Assembly: GCA_020632665.1 (NCBI GenBank) | Contig: JACKFC010000028.1 | Coordinates: 1 to 58,477, forward strand | DNA length: 58,477 nucleotides | DNA from: Deltaproteobacteria bacterium | Lineage (GTDB): Bacteria; Myxococcota_A; UBA9042 | Reading direction: 5' to 3' | Part shown: piece by piece, positions 1 to 10,000 of the stretch | How positions within the stretch are numbered: position 1 is the first letter of the stretch | How the letters are laid out: every line of letters begins with the position of its first letter | Notes under the pieces: model-generated | The model's input: the letters and a program-made list of their open reading frames with translations, nothing else | What the model was told of the DNA's origin: nothing | Databases searched by the model: none | Position numbers and translations under genes: made by a program

Positions 1-118
1 GGGGCTGCACTTGCAGTTGGGCTAGCCCAGCAATGCCAAGTGCCGCGCCCGTCTCGACAACCCCCGCCCCCCTCACTAGGCTCCGCCGGCGCCCATTTCC
101 CTCGCGCAGGAGCCCGAC

Positions 119-1312
<1,194 letters not shown>

Positions 1313-1322
1313 GAGCGCGCCG

Positions 1323-3227
1323 ATGCGCCGCGGCCCACTGCTCGTCTCGGTCCTGCTGCTCGCCGTCGGCGCGACGGTGGCGCTCGTCGCGACGCGCACG
1401 AGCAGCGAATCGACGGCGGCCCGCACCGCTCCCACGCCACCCGCCACAACCACGCCCGCGCCGAGTCCCCCTGTGGCGCCCGCTCCAGCGGCGGACACCG
1501 ACCGGCTGCGCGACGAGGGCTCGATCACGCTCGACCGCACCCCGTGGCGTTCACTCGACGACGCGGCGCGCGACGGCTGGACCACCGAAGTGGCGCAGCA
1601 GCAGGTCGGCGCCTTGCTCGGCGCGTTCGTCGACGTCATCGAAGGCAAGCAAGGCGGAACCGAGGGGAAGGACGCCTTCGCCTTCGTCGACGCGTCGGCC
1701 CCGATCGCGGCGATGCTGCCGACCGAGGGGCCGGAGCAACGTGAGGCGCCGGCGTCGAAACCCGGCTTACGGGTCCGGGTCGGCATGGCTGCGCATGCCG
1801 GTCGTGGCAGCAGCGCCGCCCGGGCCGCCGCAGACGCGCTGCACGGCGCCCTGCGCGACGCCGCCGGCAGCGCAGGACACCCGCATGCGAAGTGGAAGAT
1901 CGAAGGGATCCAGGTCGACGGCGACACCCTGCAGACCCGGCAGCGCCTCTTCGCGGCGGTGGCGTCGGCGCAGGGCGGCGCAGATCTCAGCGGCGTCTTC
2001 TCGGCGCGTTGGCGCCGCACCGGCGAGCAGCTGGTCCTGCTCGAGCTCTCGGCGGCGGAGCTGACCTGGAGCCAGCGCCACGGCGGGCCTTGGCTGCGCG
2101 ACGTCACCGCCGGATGGCTGGCCGGCACGACGCTGCTCGACGCCATCGCGCTCGACGGCGACGACCTGCTGCATCGGGTCGAAGCCTTGGTCCCGAACGA
2201 TCCGATCGGGCACCGCGGCCTGGCCGTCGCCGACGTCGATGGCGACGGCATCGACGACCTCTACGTCGGCACGGGTTCGGGGCTGCCGAACCAGCTTCTG
2301 CTCGGCACCGGCCGCGGCTTTCGCGAGGCAGGCACGAGCGCCAACGTCGACTACCTGGAGGAGACGCGCGGCGTGCTGCTGCTCGACCTCGACGGCGACG
2401 GCCTGCGTGACCTGGCGGCAGCGACCGCGGCGGGCGTCGTGCTGGCGCGCAACCTCGGCGTCGAAGGTGGCGTGCCCCGCTTCGGCCCGCCCGCCTTCCC
2501 CCTCGGCGGGACGGTCGGCCACAGCCTCGCCGCGGCCGATATCGACGGCGACGGCGACCTCGACCTCTACCTCGGCGTGTTCTACGGCGAGGGCCAGCGC
2601 GGCCACGCCGGCTTCCCAATCCCGGTGCCCTACCACGACGCGAACAACGGTGGCCGCAACGTCCTGCTACGCAACGACGGCGACATGCGATTCGTCGACG
2701 CGACGGTCGACGTCGGCCTCGACCACCACAACCGGCGCTTCACCCAGGCCGCGGCGTTCTTCGATCTCGACGACGACGGCGACCCCGACCTCTACGTGGC
2801 CAACGACCACGGCCGCAACGCGCTCTACCGCAACGACGGCGGACGGTTTCGCGAGGTCGCCGCCGACGTCGGCGCCGAAGATCTCGGCGCCGGCATGAGC
2901 GTGAGCTTCGGCGACGCCGACGGCGACGGCGATCCGGACCTCTACGTCAGCAATATGTACTCCTCGGCGGGCAACCGCGTGGTGCCGCAAGAGCGCTTCG
3001 CCGCGCGAGACGCGCAGGATCGCGCCCAGCGCCTGCGGCACGCCCGCGGCAATACCCTGCTGCTGCAGGGCGAAGGCGGCGCCTGGCAGGACGCCAGCGT
3101 CGATTCGGGCGCGATGGTCGCCGGCTGGGCCTGGGGCTCGCGCCTGCTCGACCTCGACAGCGACGGCAAGCAGGACCTGGTGGTCGCGAACGGGCTCTAT
3201 ACCCGCCACGACCCCGGAGATTTGTGA
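1323..3227 (+). CDS. CRTAC1-like FG-GAP/VCBS repeat protein, 5' part of a gene split by an in-frame TGA
   Basis: 634 aa with an N-terminal signal-anchor (RRGPLLVSVLLLAVGATVALVA), a Pro/Ala/Thr-rich linker (about residues 35-60), then several FG-GAP/VCBS calcium-binding repeats of the DxDGDGxxDL type (for example DVDGDGIDDLYVG, DIDGDGDLDLYLG, DADGDGDPDLYVS). The protein is exported and probably folds as a beta-propeller. It stops at TGA 3225-3227 immediately after HDPGDL, exactly where family members continue into a conserved SFFWRQVV-type segment. That segment is encoded in the same frame just after the TGA, and the frame stays open to 4820. The product as annotated therefore lacks the ASPIC/UnbV end. 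Explanations are a real nonsense mutation, a sequencing error or readthrough. Function of the family is uncertain; some members are cell-surface or adhesion proteins. Confidence 0.75.
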   Translation: MRRGPLLVSVLLLAVGATVALVATRTSSESTAARTAPTPPATTTPAPSPPVAPAPAADTDRLRDEGSITLDRTPWRSLDDAARDGWTTEVAQQQVGALLGAFVDVIEGKQGGTEGKDAFAFVDASAPIAAMLPTEGPEQREAPASKPGLRVRVGMAAHAGRGSSAARAAADALHGALRDAAGSAGHPHAKWKIEGIQVDGDTLQTRQRLFAAVASAQGGADLSGVFSARWRRTGEQLVLLELSAAELTWSQRHGGPWLRDVTAGWLAGTTLLDAIALDGDDLLHRVEALVPNDPIGHRGLAVADVDGDGIDDLYVGTGSGLPNQLLLGTGRGFREAGTSANVDYLEETRGVLLLDLDGDGLRDLAAATAAGVVLARNLGVEGGVPRFGPPAFPLGGTVGHSLAAADIDGDGDLDLYLGVFYGEGQRGHAGFPIPVPYHDANNGGRNVLLRNDGDMRFVDATVDVGLDHHNRRFTQAAAFFDLDDDGDPDLYVANDHGRNALYRNDGGRFREVAADVGAEDLGAGMSVSFGDADGDGDPDLYVSNMYSSAGNRVVPQERFAARDAQDRAQRLRHARGNTLLLQGEGGAWQDASVDSGAMVAGWAWGSRLLDLDSDGKQDLVVANGLYTRHDPGDL

Positions 3228-3248
3228 AGCTTCTTCTGGCGACAGGTC

Positions 3249-4820
3249 GTGTCGTCGAGCCCGAGCAAGACCGAACACCGCGCCGAAGGGACGCTGGGCG
3301 AGATCGTGCCCGGCCAAGCCTCCGCCGGCGGTCGCGCGCAGCTGGAGCAACAGCGCTACGAGCAAGCCTGGCTCGCGCTCGGAGAGCAGATCCTACGTGG
3401 CCGTAGTTTCTCTGGCCGGGAGCGCCACCACGCCTTCGTCGGGCTCGGCGGCGGGCGCTTCGCCGAGGCCTCGGCGGCGGTGGGTGTCGACTTGCCGGAA
3501 GACGGTCGGGCGCTGGTCGCGGCGGATTTCGACGGCGACGGTGACCTCGACCTGGCGATCGGCCACCGCAGCGCGCCGACCCTTCGCCTGCTCCGCAACG
3601 AGGCGCCGCAAGGTGCCCGGATCGGCCTGCGCCTGGTCGCCGGCGCACGGAACCGCGACGCGGTGGGCGCGACGATCCGGATTTGGGGCGAGGCTGCAGA
3701 CGGCAGCCCGCGCGGCCCCTTCCTCGCCGCCATCGTCGCCGGCGACAGCTTCCTCGGCCAATCGAGCCCGGAGCTCCGCGTCGGCCTCGGCGATACCGCG
3801 CGGCTGACCAAGGTCGTCATTCGGTGGCCGGGCGGTGATCGCAGCGAACTCACCGGAGCGGCCTTCGCCCTCGGTCATCGGCACAGCGTGGTCCACGGCC
3901 CGCGCGGCGAGGCGACCGTCGCCGACCTCGGCGCCTTCCTGCCGAGCACATCTGCGACCGCGAGCGCACCGTGGCAGGCCCGGAACAAGCCGACGGCGCG
4001 CGTCTTCTTCAGCGCTCCGGTGCCGATGCCGCCAGCGCCGATTCGCGACGTCCGCGGCGAGCAACAGCTCCGCGCGGCGCCGGACCGGGCGTTGCTGATC
4101 GTGCTCTGGGCGAGTTGGTGCAAGCCGTGCTTGGCCGAGCTCCGCGCCCTCGGCCCCGCGCTGCCGGCCCTCGCCGCCGAAGGGATCGACGTCATCGCGC
4201 TCTCGGTCGACGGCCTCCCGGACGGCGAACGCCCGAGCGCCGAACAATCGGCCGAGGTGCTGCGCCGGCTGGGCTACCTGGGCGCCTCGGGCCTCGCCGA
4301 GCCCGGCACCATCGCCACCCTCGAAGCGCTGCACGGCGCGCTGACCATGACCCGACCTCCCCTGCCGCTGCCGAGCTCGGCGCTGGTGGACCGGCGCGGC
4401 GATCTGACGGCGTTCTACGAGGGGCCGGTGCCGCTCGCGCAGATGCGCGCCGACGCCAAGATCGGCACCGCGATCGAGGCGCGCCGGGCCGCCGCGGTGG
4501 CAAACCCGAGCGCCGGCGCGCTGCCCCGCGGTCGTTGGCTGCACGCCGCGCCGACGCTGGACTGGCAGGCGCTCGGCCAGGGGCTGCAGCAGGCGGGCCT
4601 CGGCGAAGTCGCGGTCGCCGTGCTCAAACGCCGGCTGTTGCGGCATCCGAAGCTCTCGGCGGCCTACAACGACCTCGGCGTCGTCGTGGCCGAGCTCGGC
4701 GACCTGCGCCAAGCCGAGCTCCTCTTCGCCCGCGCCGCCGAGCTGGATCCGGACGATCCTTCGGTACTGAACAACCTGCGCCGGGTGCGCAGCGAATTGC
4801 AGGCCGGTCCCGGCCGCTGA
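3249..4820 (+). CDS. 3' part of the split gene: ASPIC/UnbV + thioredoxin-like + TPR
   Basis: In the same frame as the preceding gene and separated from it only by TGA 3225-3227. A GTG at 3249 is the first usable start, but the ribosome binding site is poor, so independent translation is doubtful; the coding sense really runs from 3228. Domains in order: a last FG-GAP repeat (DFDGDGDLDLAIG), an ASPIC/UnbV domain (LRLVAGARNRDAVGATIRI), a TlpA/thioredoxin-like domain with the redox motif WCKPC in LIVLWASWCKPCLAEL, and a C-terminal TPR pair (AAYNDLGVVVAELGDL...AELDPDDPSVLNNL). Rejoined, the full protein would be about 1165 aa. The CxxC domain suggests a disulphide-handling or cofactor-related job outside the cytoplasm, but that is inference. 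It ends directly against the convergent E1 gene with no spacer. Confidence 0.7.
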   Translation: MSSSPSKTEHRAEGTLGEIVPGQASAGGRAQLEQQRYEQAWLALGEQILRGRSFSGRERHHAFVGLGGGRFAEASAAVGVDLPEDGRALVAADFDGDGDLDLAIGHRSAPTLRLLRNEAPQGARIGLRLVAGARNRDAVGATIRIWGEAADGSPRGPFLAAIVAGDSFLGQSSPELRVGLGDTARLTKVVIRWPGGDRSELTGAAFALGHRHSVVHGPRGEATVADLGAFLPSTSATASAPWQARNKPTARVFFSAPVPMPPAPIRDVRGEQQLRAAPDRALLIVLWASWCKPCLAELRALGPALPALAAEGIDVIALSVDGLPDGERPSAEQSAEVLRRLGYLGASGLAEPGTIATLEALHGALTMTRPPLPLPSSALVDRRGDLTAFYEGPVPLAQMRADAKIGTAIEARRAAAVANPSAGALPRGRWLHAAPTLDWQALGQGLQQAGLGEVAVAVLKRRLLRHPKLSAAYNDLGVVVAELGDLRQAELLFARAAELDPDDPSVLNNLRRVRSELQAGPGR

Positions 4821-7016
4821 TCAGCCGCGGTCGAGGAGCCCGGCCGCCGCCGCGGCGATCTCGTCTTCGCCGACCAAGACCAGGTTCGCCGCCTCGCCGA
4901 GCGGCACGAAGCTGTCGGCGCTGCTGACCCGGGCGTAGCGAATCGGCGCCGCGCCCGGCTGCTGCAGCGCCTCGAGCACCGCCGCGGCGATGCCCTCATG
5001 GACGCCTGCGCTCTGCCGACATTCGTCGACCACCAGCAGGCGGCCCGCGCCCTGCGCCGCCGCGATCACGGCCGCGGTCGGCAGCGGGACCAGAAAGCGC
5101 AGATCGAGCACACGGATCGCGACTCCACGGGCCTCGGCGAGGCGGTGGGCGACGCGCAGGCTCATCCACAGGCCGTTGCCGTAGGTGGCGATGGTGAGCG
5201 CGGGCGGGCCCTCGCCGACATCGTAGGCCCGCGGTGCGCCATAGGCCGCGCCGCCCGCGGGAGCTGCGGCGAGCCAGCCGCCGTCGCCGTCCTCGTGCAG
5301 GTCGCGGCTGTGGTAGCGGGCGATCGGCTCGAGCACGACCACCACGCGGCCGGCCTCACGGGCCCAGCGGAAGGCGCCGCGCAACAAAGCCACGGCGTCG
5401 TCGCCGCGGGCGGGCACCACGACGCAGAGGCCGGGGACGTCGCGCAGCACGGCGATGGCGTCGTCGTTGTGGAAATGGCCACCGAAGCCGCGCTGATAGG
5501 CGAGGCCGGCGACGCGGACGACCATGCCGTTCGAGAGCTGACCATCGGAGAAGAAGGCCATCGTCGCCGCCTCGCCGCGCAGCTGATCTTCGGCGTTGTG
5601 CAGGTAGGCGAGGTATTGGATCTCGGGCACCGGCAGCATCCCCAGCGACGCGGCGCCGAGGCCGAGGCCGAGGATGGTCTGCTCGTCGAGCAGGGTGTTG
5701 AAGACCCGCGCCGGGCCGCCCCTGCCGAGCAGGCCCTTGGTCAGGCCGTAGACCCCCCCTTTCTTCGCCACGTCTTCGCCGAAGATCAGCGTGCTCGGGT
5801 CGGCGTCGAGCTGCTCGGCGAGGGCGCGGTTGATGCCCTGCGCCAAGGTCAGGTTGGCAGCGCCCTGCCCTGCGCGCTCGTCGCCGGCCTCGGTCGCGCT
5901 GCAGAGCGGGCGCTCGATCGCCGCCATCACCGCGGCGCGGCTGGTGAGCTTCGGCGCGTTGCGGGCGACCTCGGCGGCGTGTTCGACCTCGGCGTGGACG
6001 CTCTCGACCAGGGCGCGGATCGCCTCGGCGTCGAGGATGCCCGCGAGGCGCAAGGAGGCCTGCAAGCGCAGCAGCGGGTCGCGCTCGAGCGCGGCGGCGA
6101 GCTCGGCCGGGCCGCGGTAGACGGTGTCGGCGTCGCTGCCGGCGTGGCCGAGCAGGCGCACCGTGCGCAGGTGCAGCGCGGCGGCGCGACGGGTCCGGCG
6201 GACGTAGGCGACGGCCTCGCTGGCGACGGCGAAGCTCTCGGCCAAATCCGACCCGTCGGCGGTGAAGACCCGGAGGTGCGGCGTCGCCGCCAGGCGAGCC
6301 GTCACCCAGCCCTCCGGCGTGCGGGTGCTGATGCCGAGGCCGTTGTCTTCGACCACCACCAGCAGCGGCAGCTTCAGCTTCTGGTGCAGCACCCAGCTCG
6401 CCGCGTTGAGCGCACCCTGCGCGGTGCTGTGGTTCAGGCTGGCGTCACCCATCGAGGCGACGGCGATGGCGTCGGGCGGCACCACGGCGGGCAGGCCCAG
6501 CTTCTGCCGGCGGTCGATGGCGAAGGCGAGACCGACCGCCCGCGGCAGGTGCGAGGCGATGGTCGAGGTCGAGGGCAGGATGCCGAGCGCCGGGTGGCCG
6601 AAGACCTTGTGCCGGCCGCCGCTCATCGGGTCGTCGGCGGCGGCGACGAGCGAGCGCGCGATATCCGCCACAGCAGGATGGTTCGGGACCTGACGGGCGC
6701 GCTCGAGCTGGACCGCAGCGCTGCGGTAGTGCAGCAGCGCGGGGTCGCCGGGACCGGTCAGGCGGCCGAGGACGGCGTTGGCTTCGTGGCCGGTGCTGCA
6801 GATCGTGTAGTGGCCGTGGCCCTCGGCGCGCAGCTGGTGCGCGGCGGCGTCGAGCGCGCGGACGCGGAGCAGGGTCTGCAGCAGCTCGCGCCCCGTGGTC
6901 GGGTCGTGCGGCCAGGGCGTGGCGGCGGCAGCGGCACCGGTGAAGGCACCTTCGGCGGTGTGGTCCAGCGCGGCGAGGAAGCGGTCGTGCAGCTTCTGCA
7001 GGCGATCGAGGCTCAT
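4821..7016 (-). CDS. Fused alpha/beta E1 component, 2-oxoacid (branched-chain type) dehydrogenase
   Basis: 731-aa thiamine-diphosphate enzyme with the E1-alpha half (residues about 1-340) fused to the E1-beta transketolase-like half (about 385-731). It catalyses the decarboxylation step of a 2-oxoacid dehydrogenase complex. The alpha half has the ThDP/Mg motif as MGDASLN ending in VVVEDNGLGIS, and the substrate-side GHEANAVLGRL and SGGRHKVFGHP. The beta half has FGEDVAKKGGVYG, VFNTLLDEQTILGLGLG and QYLAYLHNAEDQLRGE. Fused E1 of this layout resembles branched-chain or broad-specificity enzymes more than pyruvate-specific ones; the exact substrate cannot be read from sequence. No E2 or E3 gene is near. 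It starts 40 nt after the giant lipoprotein gene on the same strand and its stop abuts the stop of the convergent gene. Confidence 0.85.
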   Translation of the reverse strand: MSLDRLQKLHDRFLAALDHTAEGAFTGAAAAATPWPHDPTTGRELLQTLLRVRALDAAAHQLRAEGHGHYTICSTGHEANAVLGRLTGPGDPALLHYRSAAVQLERARQVPNHPAVADIARSLVAAADDPMSGGRHKVFGHPALGILPSTSTIASHLPRAVGLAFAIDRRQKLGLPAVVPPDAIAVASMGDASLNHSTAQGALNAASWVLHQKLKLPLLVVVEDNGLGISTRTPEGWVTARLAATPHLRVFTADGSDLAESFAVASEAVAYVRRTRRAAALHLRTVRLLGHAGSDADTVYRGPAELAAALERDPLLRLQASLRLAGILDAEAIRALVESVHAEVEHAAEVARNAPKLTSRAAVMAAIERPLCSATEAGDERAGQGAANLTLAQGINRALAEQLDADPSTLIFGEDVAKKGGVYGLTKGLLGRGGPARVFNTLLDEQTILGLGLGAASLGMLPVPEIQYLAYLHNAEDQLRGEAATMAFFSDGQLSNGMVVRVAGLAYQRGFGGHFHNDDAIAVLRDVPGLCVVVPARGDDAVALLRGAFRWAREAGRVVVVLEPIARYHSRDLHEDGDGGWLAAAPAGGAAYGAPRAYDVGEGPPALTIATYGNGLWMSLRVAHRLAEARGVAIRVLDLRFLVPLPTAAVIAAAQGAGRLLVVDECRQSAGVHEGIAAAVLEALQQPGAAPIRYARVSSADSFVPLGEAANLVLVGEDEIAAAAAGLLDRG

Positions 7017-7056
7017 GGCGACTCCGGGCCGCGGCGGGGCGCGGCGGGCGGAGGTT

Positions 7057-10000
7057 CTACCAAGGCAGCGCGCAACGGAAGCCCCGGGCCGGCGAGCCCA
7101 CGCTCGGTGCGACCGCGAGTCGATTGCTGACGCGGATGCCGTGCTTGTCGCTGCCGACGTGCCCGCCCTTGATCACACGCTGGGTGCCTTGGGCGGGTCC
7201 GCTCGGATCCCAGGCGTCGGCGACCCAGCTCGCGCTGGCGTACCAATCGCCGACCCACTCCTCGACGTTGCCGGCCAGATGCAGCGCCCCGCCCGGGCCG
7301 GCGCCGTCGTTGAGCGCGGCGGTCGGCAGCGGCGAGGCGCCGCACGCGCCGCCGGCGGCGTTGTACCAGGCCAGCGTGCAGCTCGGCGCCGTCGCCCCCC
7401 ACGGGTAGACGTGCGCGGCGGCGATGCACTGCGAGGCCGTCGCCGCGGCGGCGCAGGGCGGGCGCGCGGCGCGCTCCCACTCCGCTTCGGTCGGTAGCCG
7501 GCCGTGGCGGGTCGCGCAGAAGCCCTGCGCCATCGTCCAATCGACGCAGGTCACCGGCAGCGCCTCCGAACCGCCGGAGAGGGCCGTGCAGGCCTTGGTG
7601 TCGCCGGTGGTCTTGTTCGCGACGCCGCAGCTTCCGGCCTGGACGCAGGCGCTCCACGCCGCGACGTCGACCTCGCGGGCGTCGATCCAATGGCTGGAGA
7701 CGTTGACCCGCTGGCTCGGCTTCTCGGCGGCCGTGCAGCTCGCGTCGCCACCGGCGCAGCCGACCGCGACGGGCCCCGCGGCGACCGGCAACATCCCGCG
7801 TTGCGGCCACGCCGGCGCGGCGCGCAGTGGCGTCGGGTGGAGCAGCTCGTCGGGCTGCAGGGCGCGGTCCATGACGCGGATGCCGCCGATGCCGCCCTCG
7901 AGGACGTGATCGAAGCCTTGCACGCCGGATTTTGGCGCGGCGGCGGCGAGCAACATCGCCATCTTGCCGCTCCAGATGCCCTTCGGATCGTCGACGTCGC
8001 CGAGCTTCTGCGCGTCGCCGAAGGCCTGCACCGCCTTGCCGACGGCGTGCAGCGCCACGGTATGCCAGCCGTTGCCCGGGATGGCGAAGGGGGCCTGCAG
8101 CGGCGTGCTGCCCGGCCCGGACTCCACCCGCAGCGAAGCGTCGGCGCGGACGTAGGCGGCCTTGACCACGGTCGGGATGGCGATGTCGTCGACCAGCGAG
8201 AAGAAGGTCGGCGTCGGCTTGCTACCGGCGAGATAGAAGCGCTGCTCGAGCACGCGGGCGGCAGACGTCGACCCGAGCTTGCTGGCCGGCAGCTGCAGGC
8301 CCGCGCTCGCGGCCGCGGGAAAGACCACGGCGGCGCGGCCGTTCTGCCCGACCCGGTTGGCGATGGAGTGCGGGATGTCAGCGGCGTGGCTGCCTTCGTC
8401 GCGGAACTCGGTGGCGGAGAGGTCGTGCAGCGGCCACCAGCCGAGCACGCCGAGGCAGGTGCTGGCGATCTCGCGGCAGCTCGGGATCGTCGCTGGTTTG
8501 ACGGCCGGGATCGGGCCGGTCAGCGCCGTCGTCGGTGCGGTGAGCGCCGGATCGCCCCAGGCGAGGCCGTAGGCGCGGAGCGGGAAGGTCGCTCCTTTCG
8601 CGGTGGTCGCGGTCGAGATGAGGGTGCGCACATGCGGCAGGGGCGCGGCGAGGGCGCGGAGCTCGCCGTCGGTGAGAGCGCGGCGGTAGAGCTCGACGTC
8701 GCCGACCACGACGCCTTTGACATGATTGTTCGCCTGCGGATAGTTGCCGAGCTTTCCGATGGTCAATGCGGGTCCGCCGATGCTGCTGGCGCTGAGCTTG
8801 GTGCCGAGTTGAGTGATCTTGCCGTCGATGGCAAGGGCGTAGGTCCCCTTCCGAACCACGAAGGCGATGTGGACCCAGCGGTTCTTCTTGCCGGCGAACG
8901 ACCAGGCGCCGCTGCTCTGCGTCTTGGTGCCGTCGTAGTAGATCACTGGTGTCAGCGTATCCGTACCGCCGAAGCCGAAGTAGAGCGAGCCATGGGCGCC
9001 GATCAGCACACCGCTCGGCCCGATCCCGACGCGCAGCCAAATGGTGAGCGTCGCGTCGTCGACGCCATTCCAGATGGTGGTGAAGGGCGTCGCGATCTCG
9101 TGCTGCGGGGCGACGAAGTCGACCGCGCCGTCAGGCTGCCCGTTCCTCCCAGGCCGTGCGTTCAAGCTGCCGCCGGCCAAGATCGTACAGGGCTTGGCCG
9201 CACCACCGGCGGATTGACACATCGGCGTGCTCCCCATTCGCACCGCCGCGACGACGCCGCTCTGCCCCGCGCCATCGACGGCGTGGCGGTGGATGCCGCG
9301 CAGTTCCATCGGCACGAGCGTGGGTTTGTTCGCGTCCGTACCATCGTAGACGCGGACGTCGCCGAAGTCGTCGCGGGCGCCTGGCGTCAGGCGCGCGCCG
9401 AAGGGCACGCGGCTCTGCACGTAGGCCGCGATCTCGAAGGGCGACGCCGCGCGGTCGAGGAAGACGACCTCGCCGATGGCGCCGTTCCAGAACGCCTCGG
9501 CCGGCGTGCCGCTCGCGTCGGGTCGTGCGCCGATGACGAATTTCTCGGGGAATCGGAAGTCATAGCCTTTCCAGGCGCTCTTGCTCGTGGCGATCAGGTC
9601 GCCGTCGAGATAGAGCCCGACCAGCTCTCCTTCCCAAGTCAGCGCTACATGGTGCCAAGCGGAGGCATCGGGCAGCGCAGCCGTCAGTTCCGCGACTGCA
9701 TTGGGGAGTTCCCCGGGCGTGATTCTGACGCCGATCTTCTGGCTTCCGTCGTAGGTCGCGAACAATTCGAGTTGGCTGAAGCCTTGCCCCTTCGCGCCAC
9801 TGAGCGCGACCGCATCGAGCTTGCCGCCGACCAAGTTCGGGCGCACCCATGCCATCACGGTCATCTGGTTGCGGGAGGCGTAGATGTCACTCGTCAAAGC
9901 ACAAGCCATCGCCTCCTTCTTCCCCGCCTCGAGCGACGCAGCGAACCCCGGCACACCAGCGACATCGGCGACCGGCGTGCCAGCCCAGACGCAATCGCCG

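Noticed and set aside
3225..3227. TGA as a selenocysteine codon
   Set aside because: ASPIC/UnbV proteins have no redox residue at this position and no clear bacterial SECIS hairpin is visible just downstream; kept only as a possibility to test.
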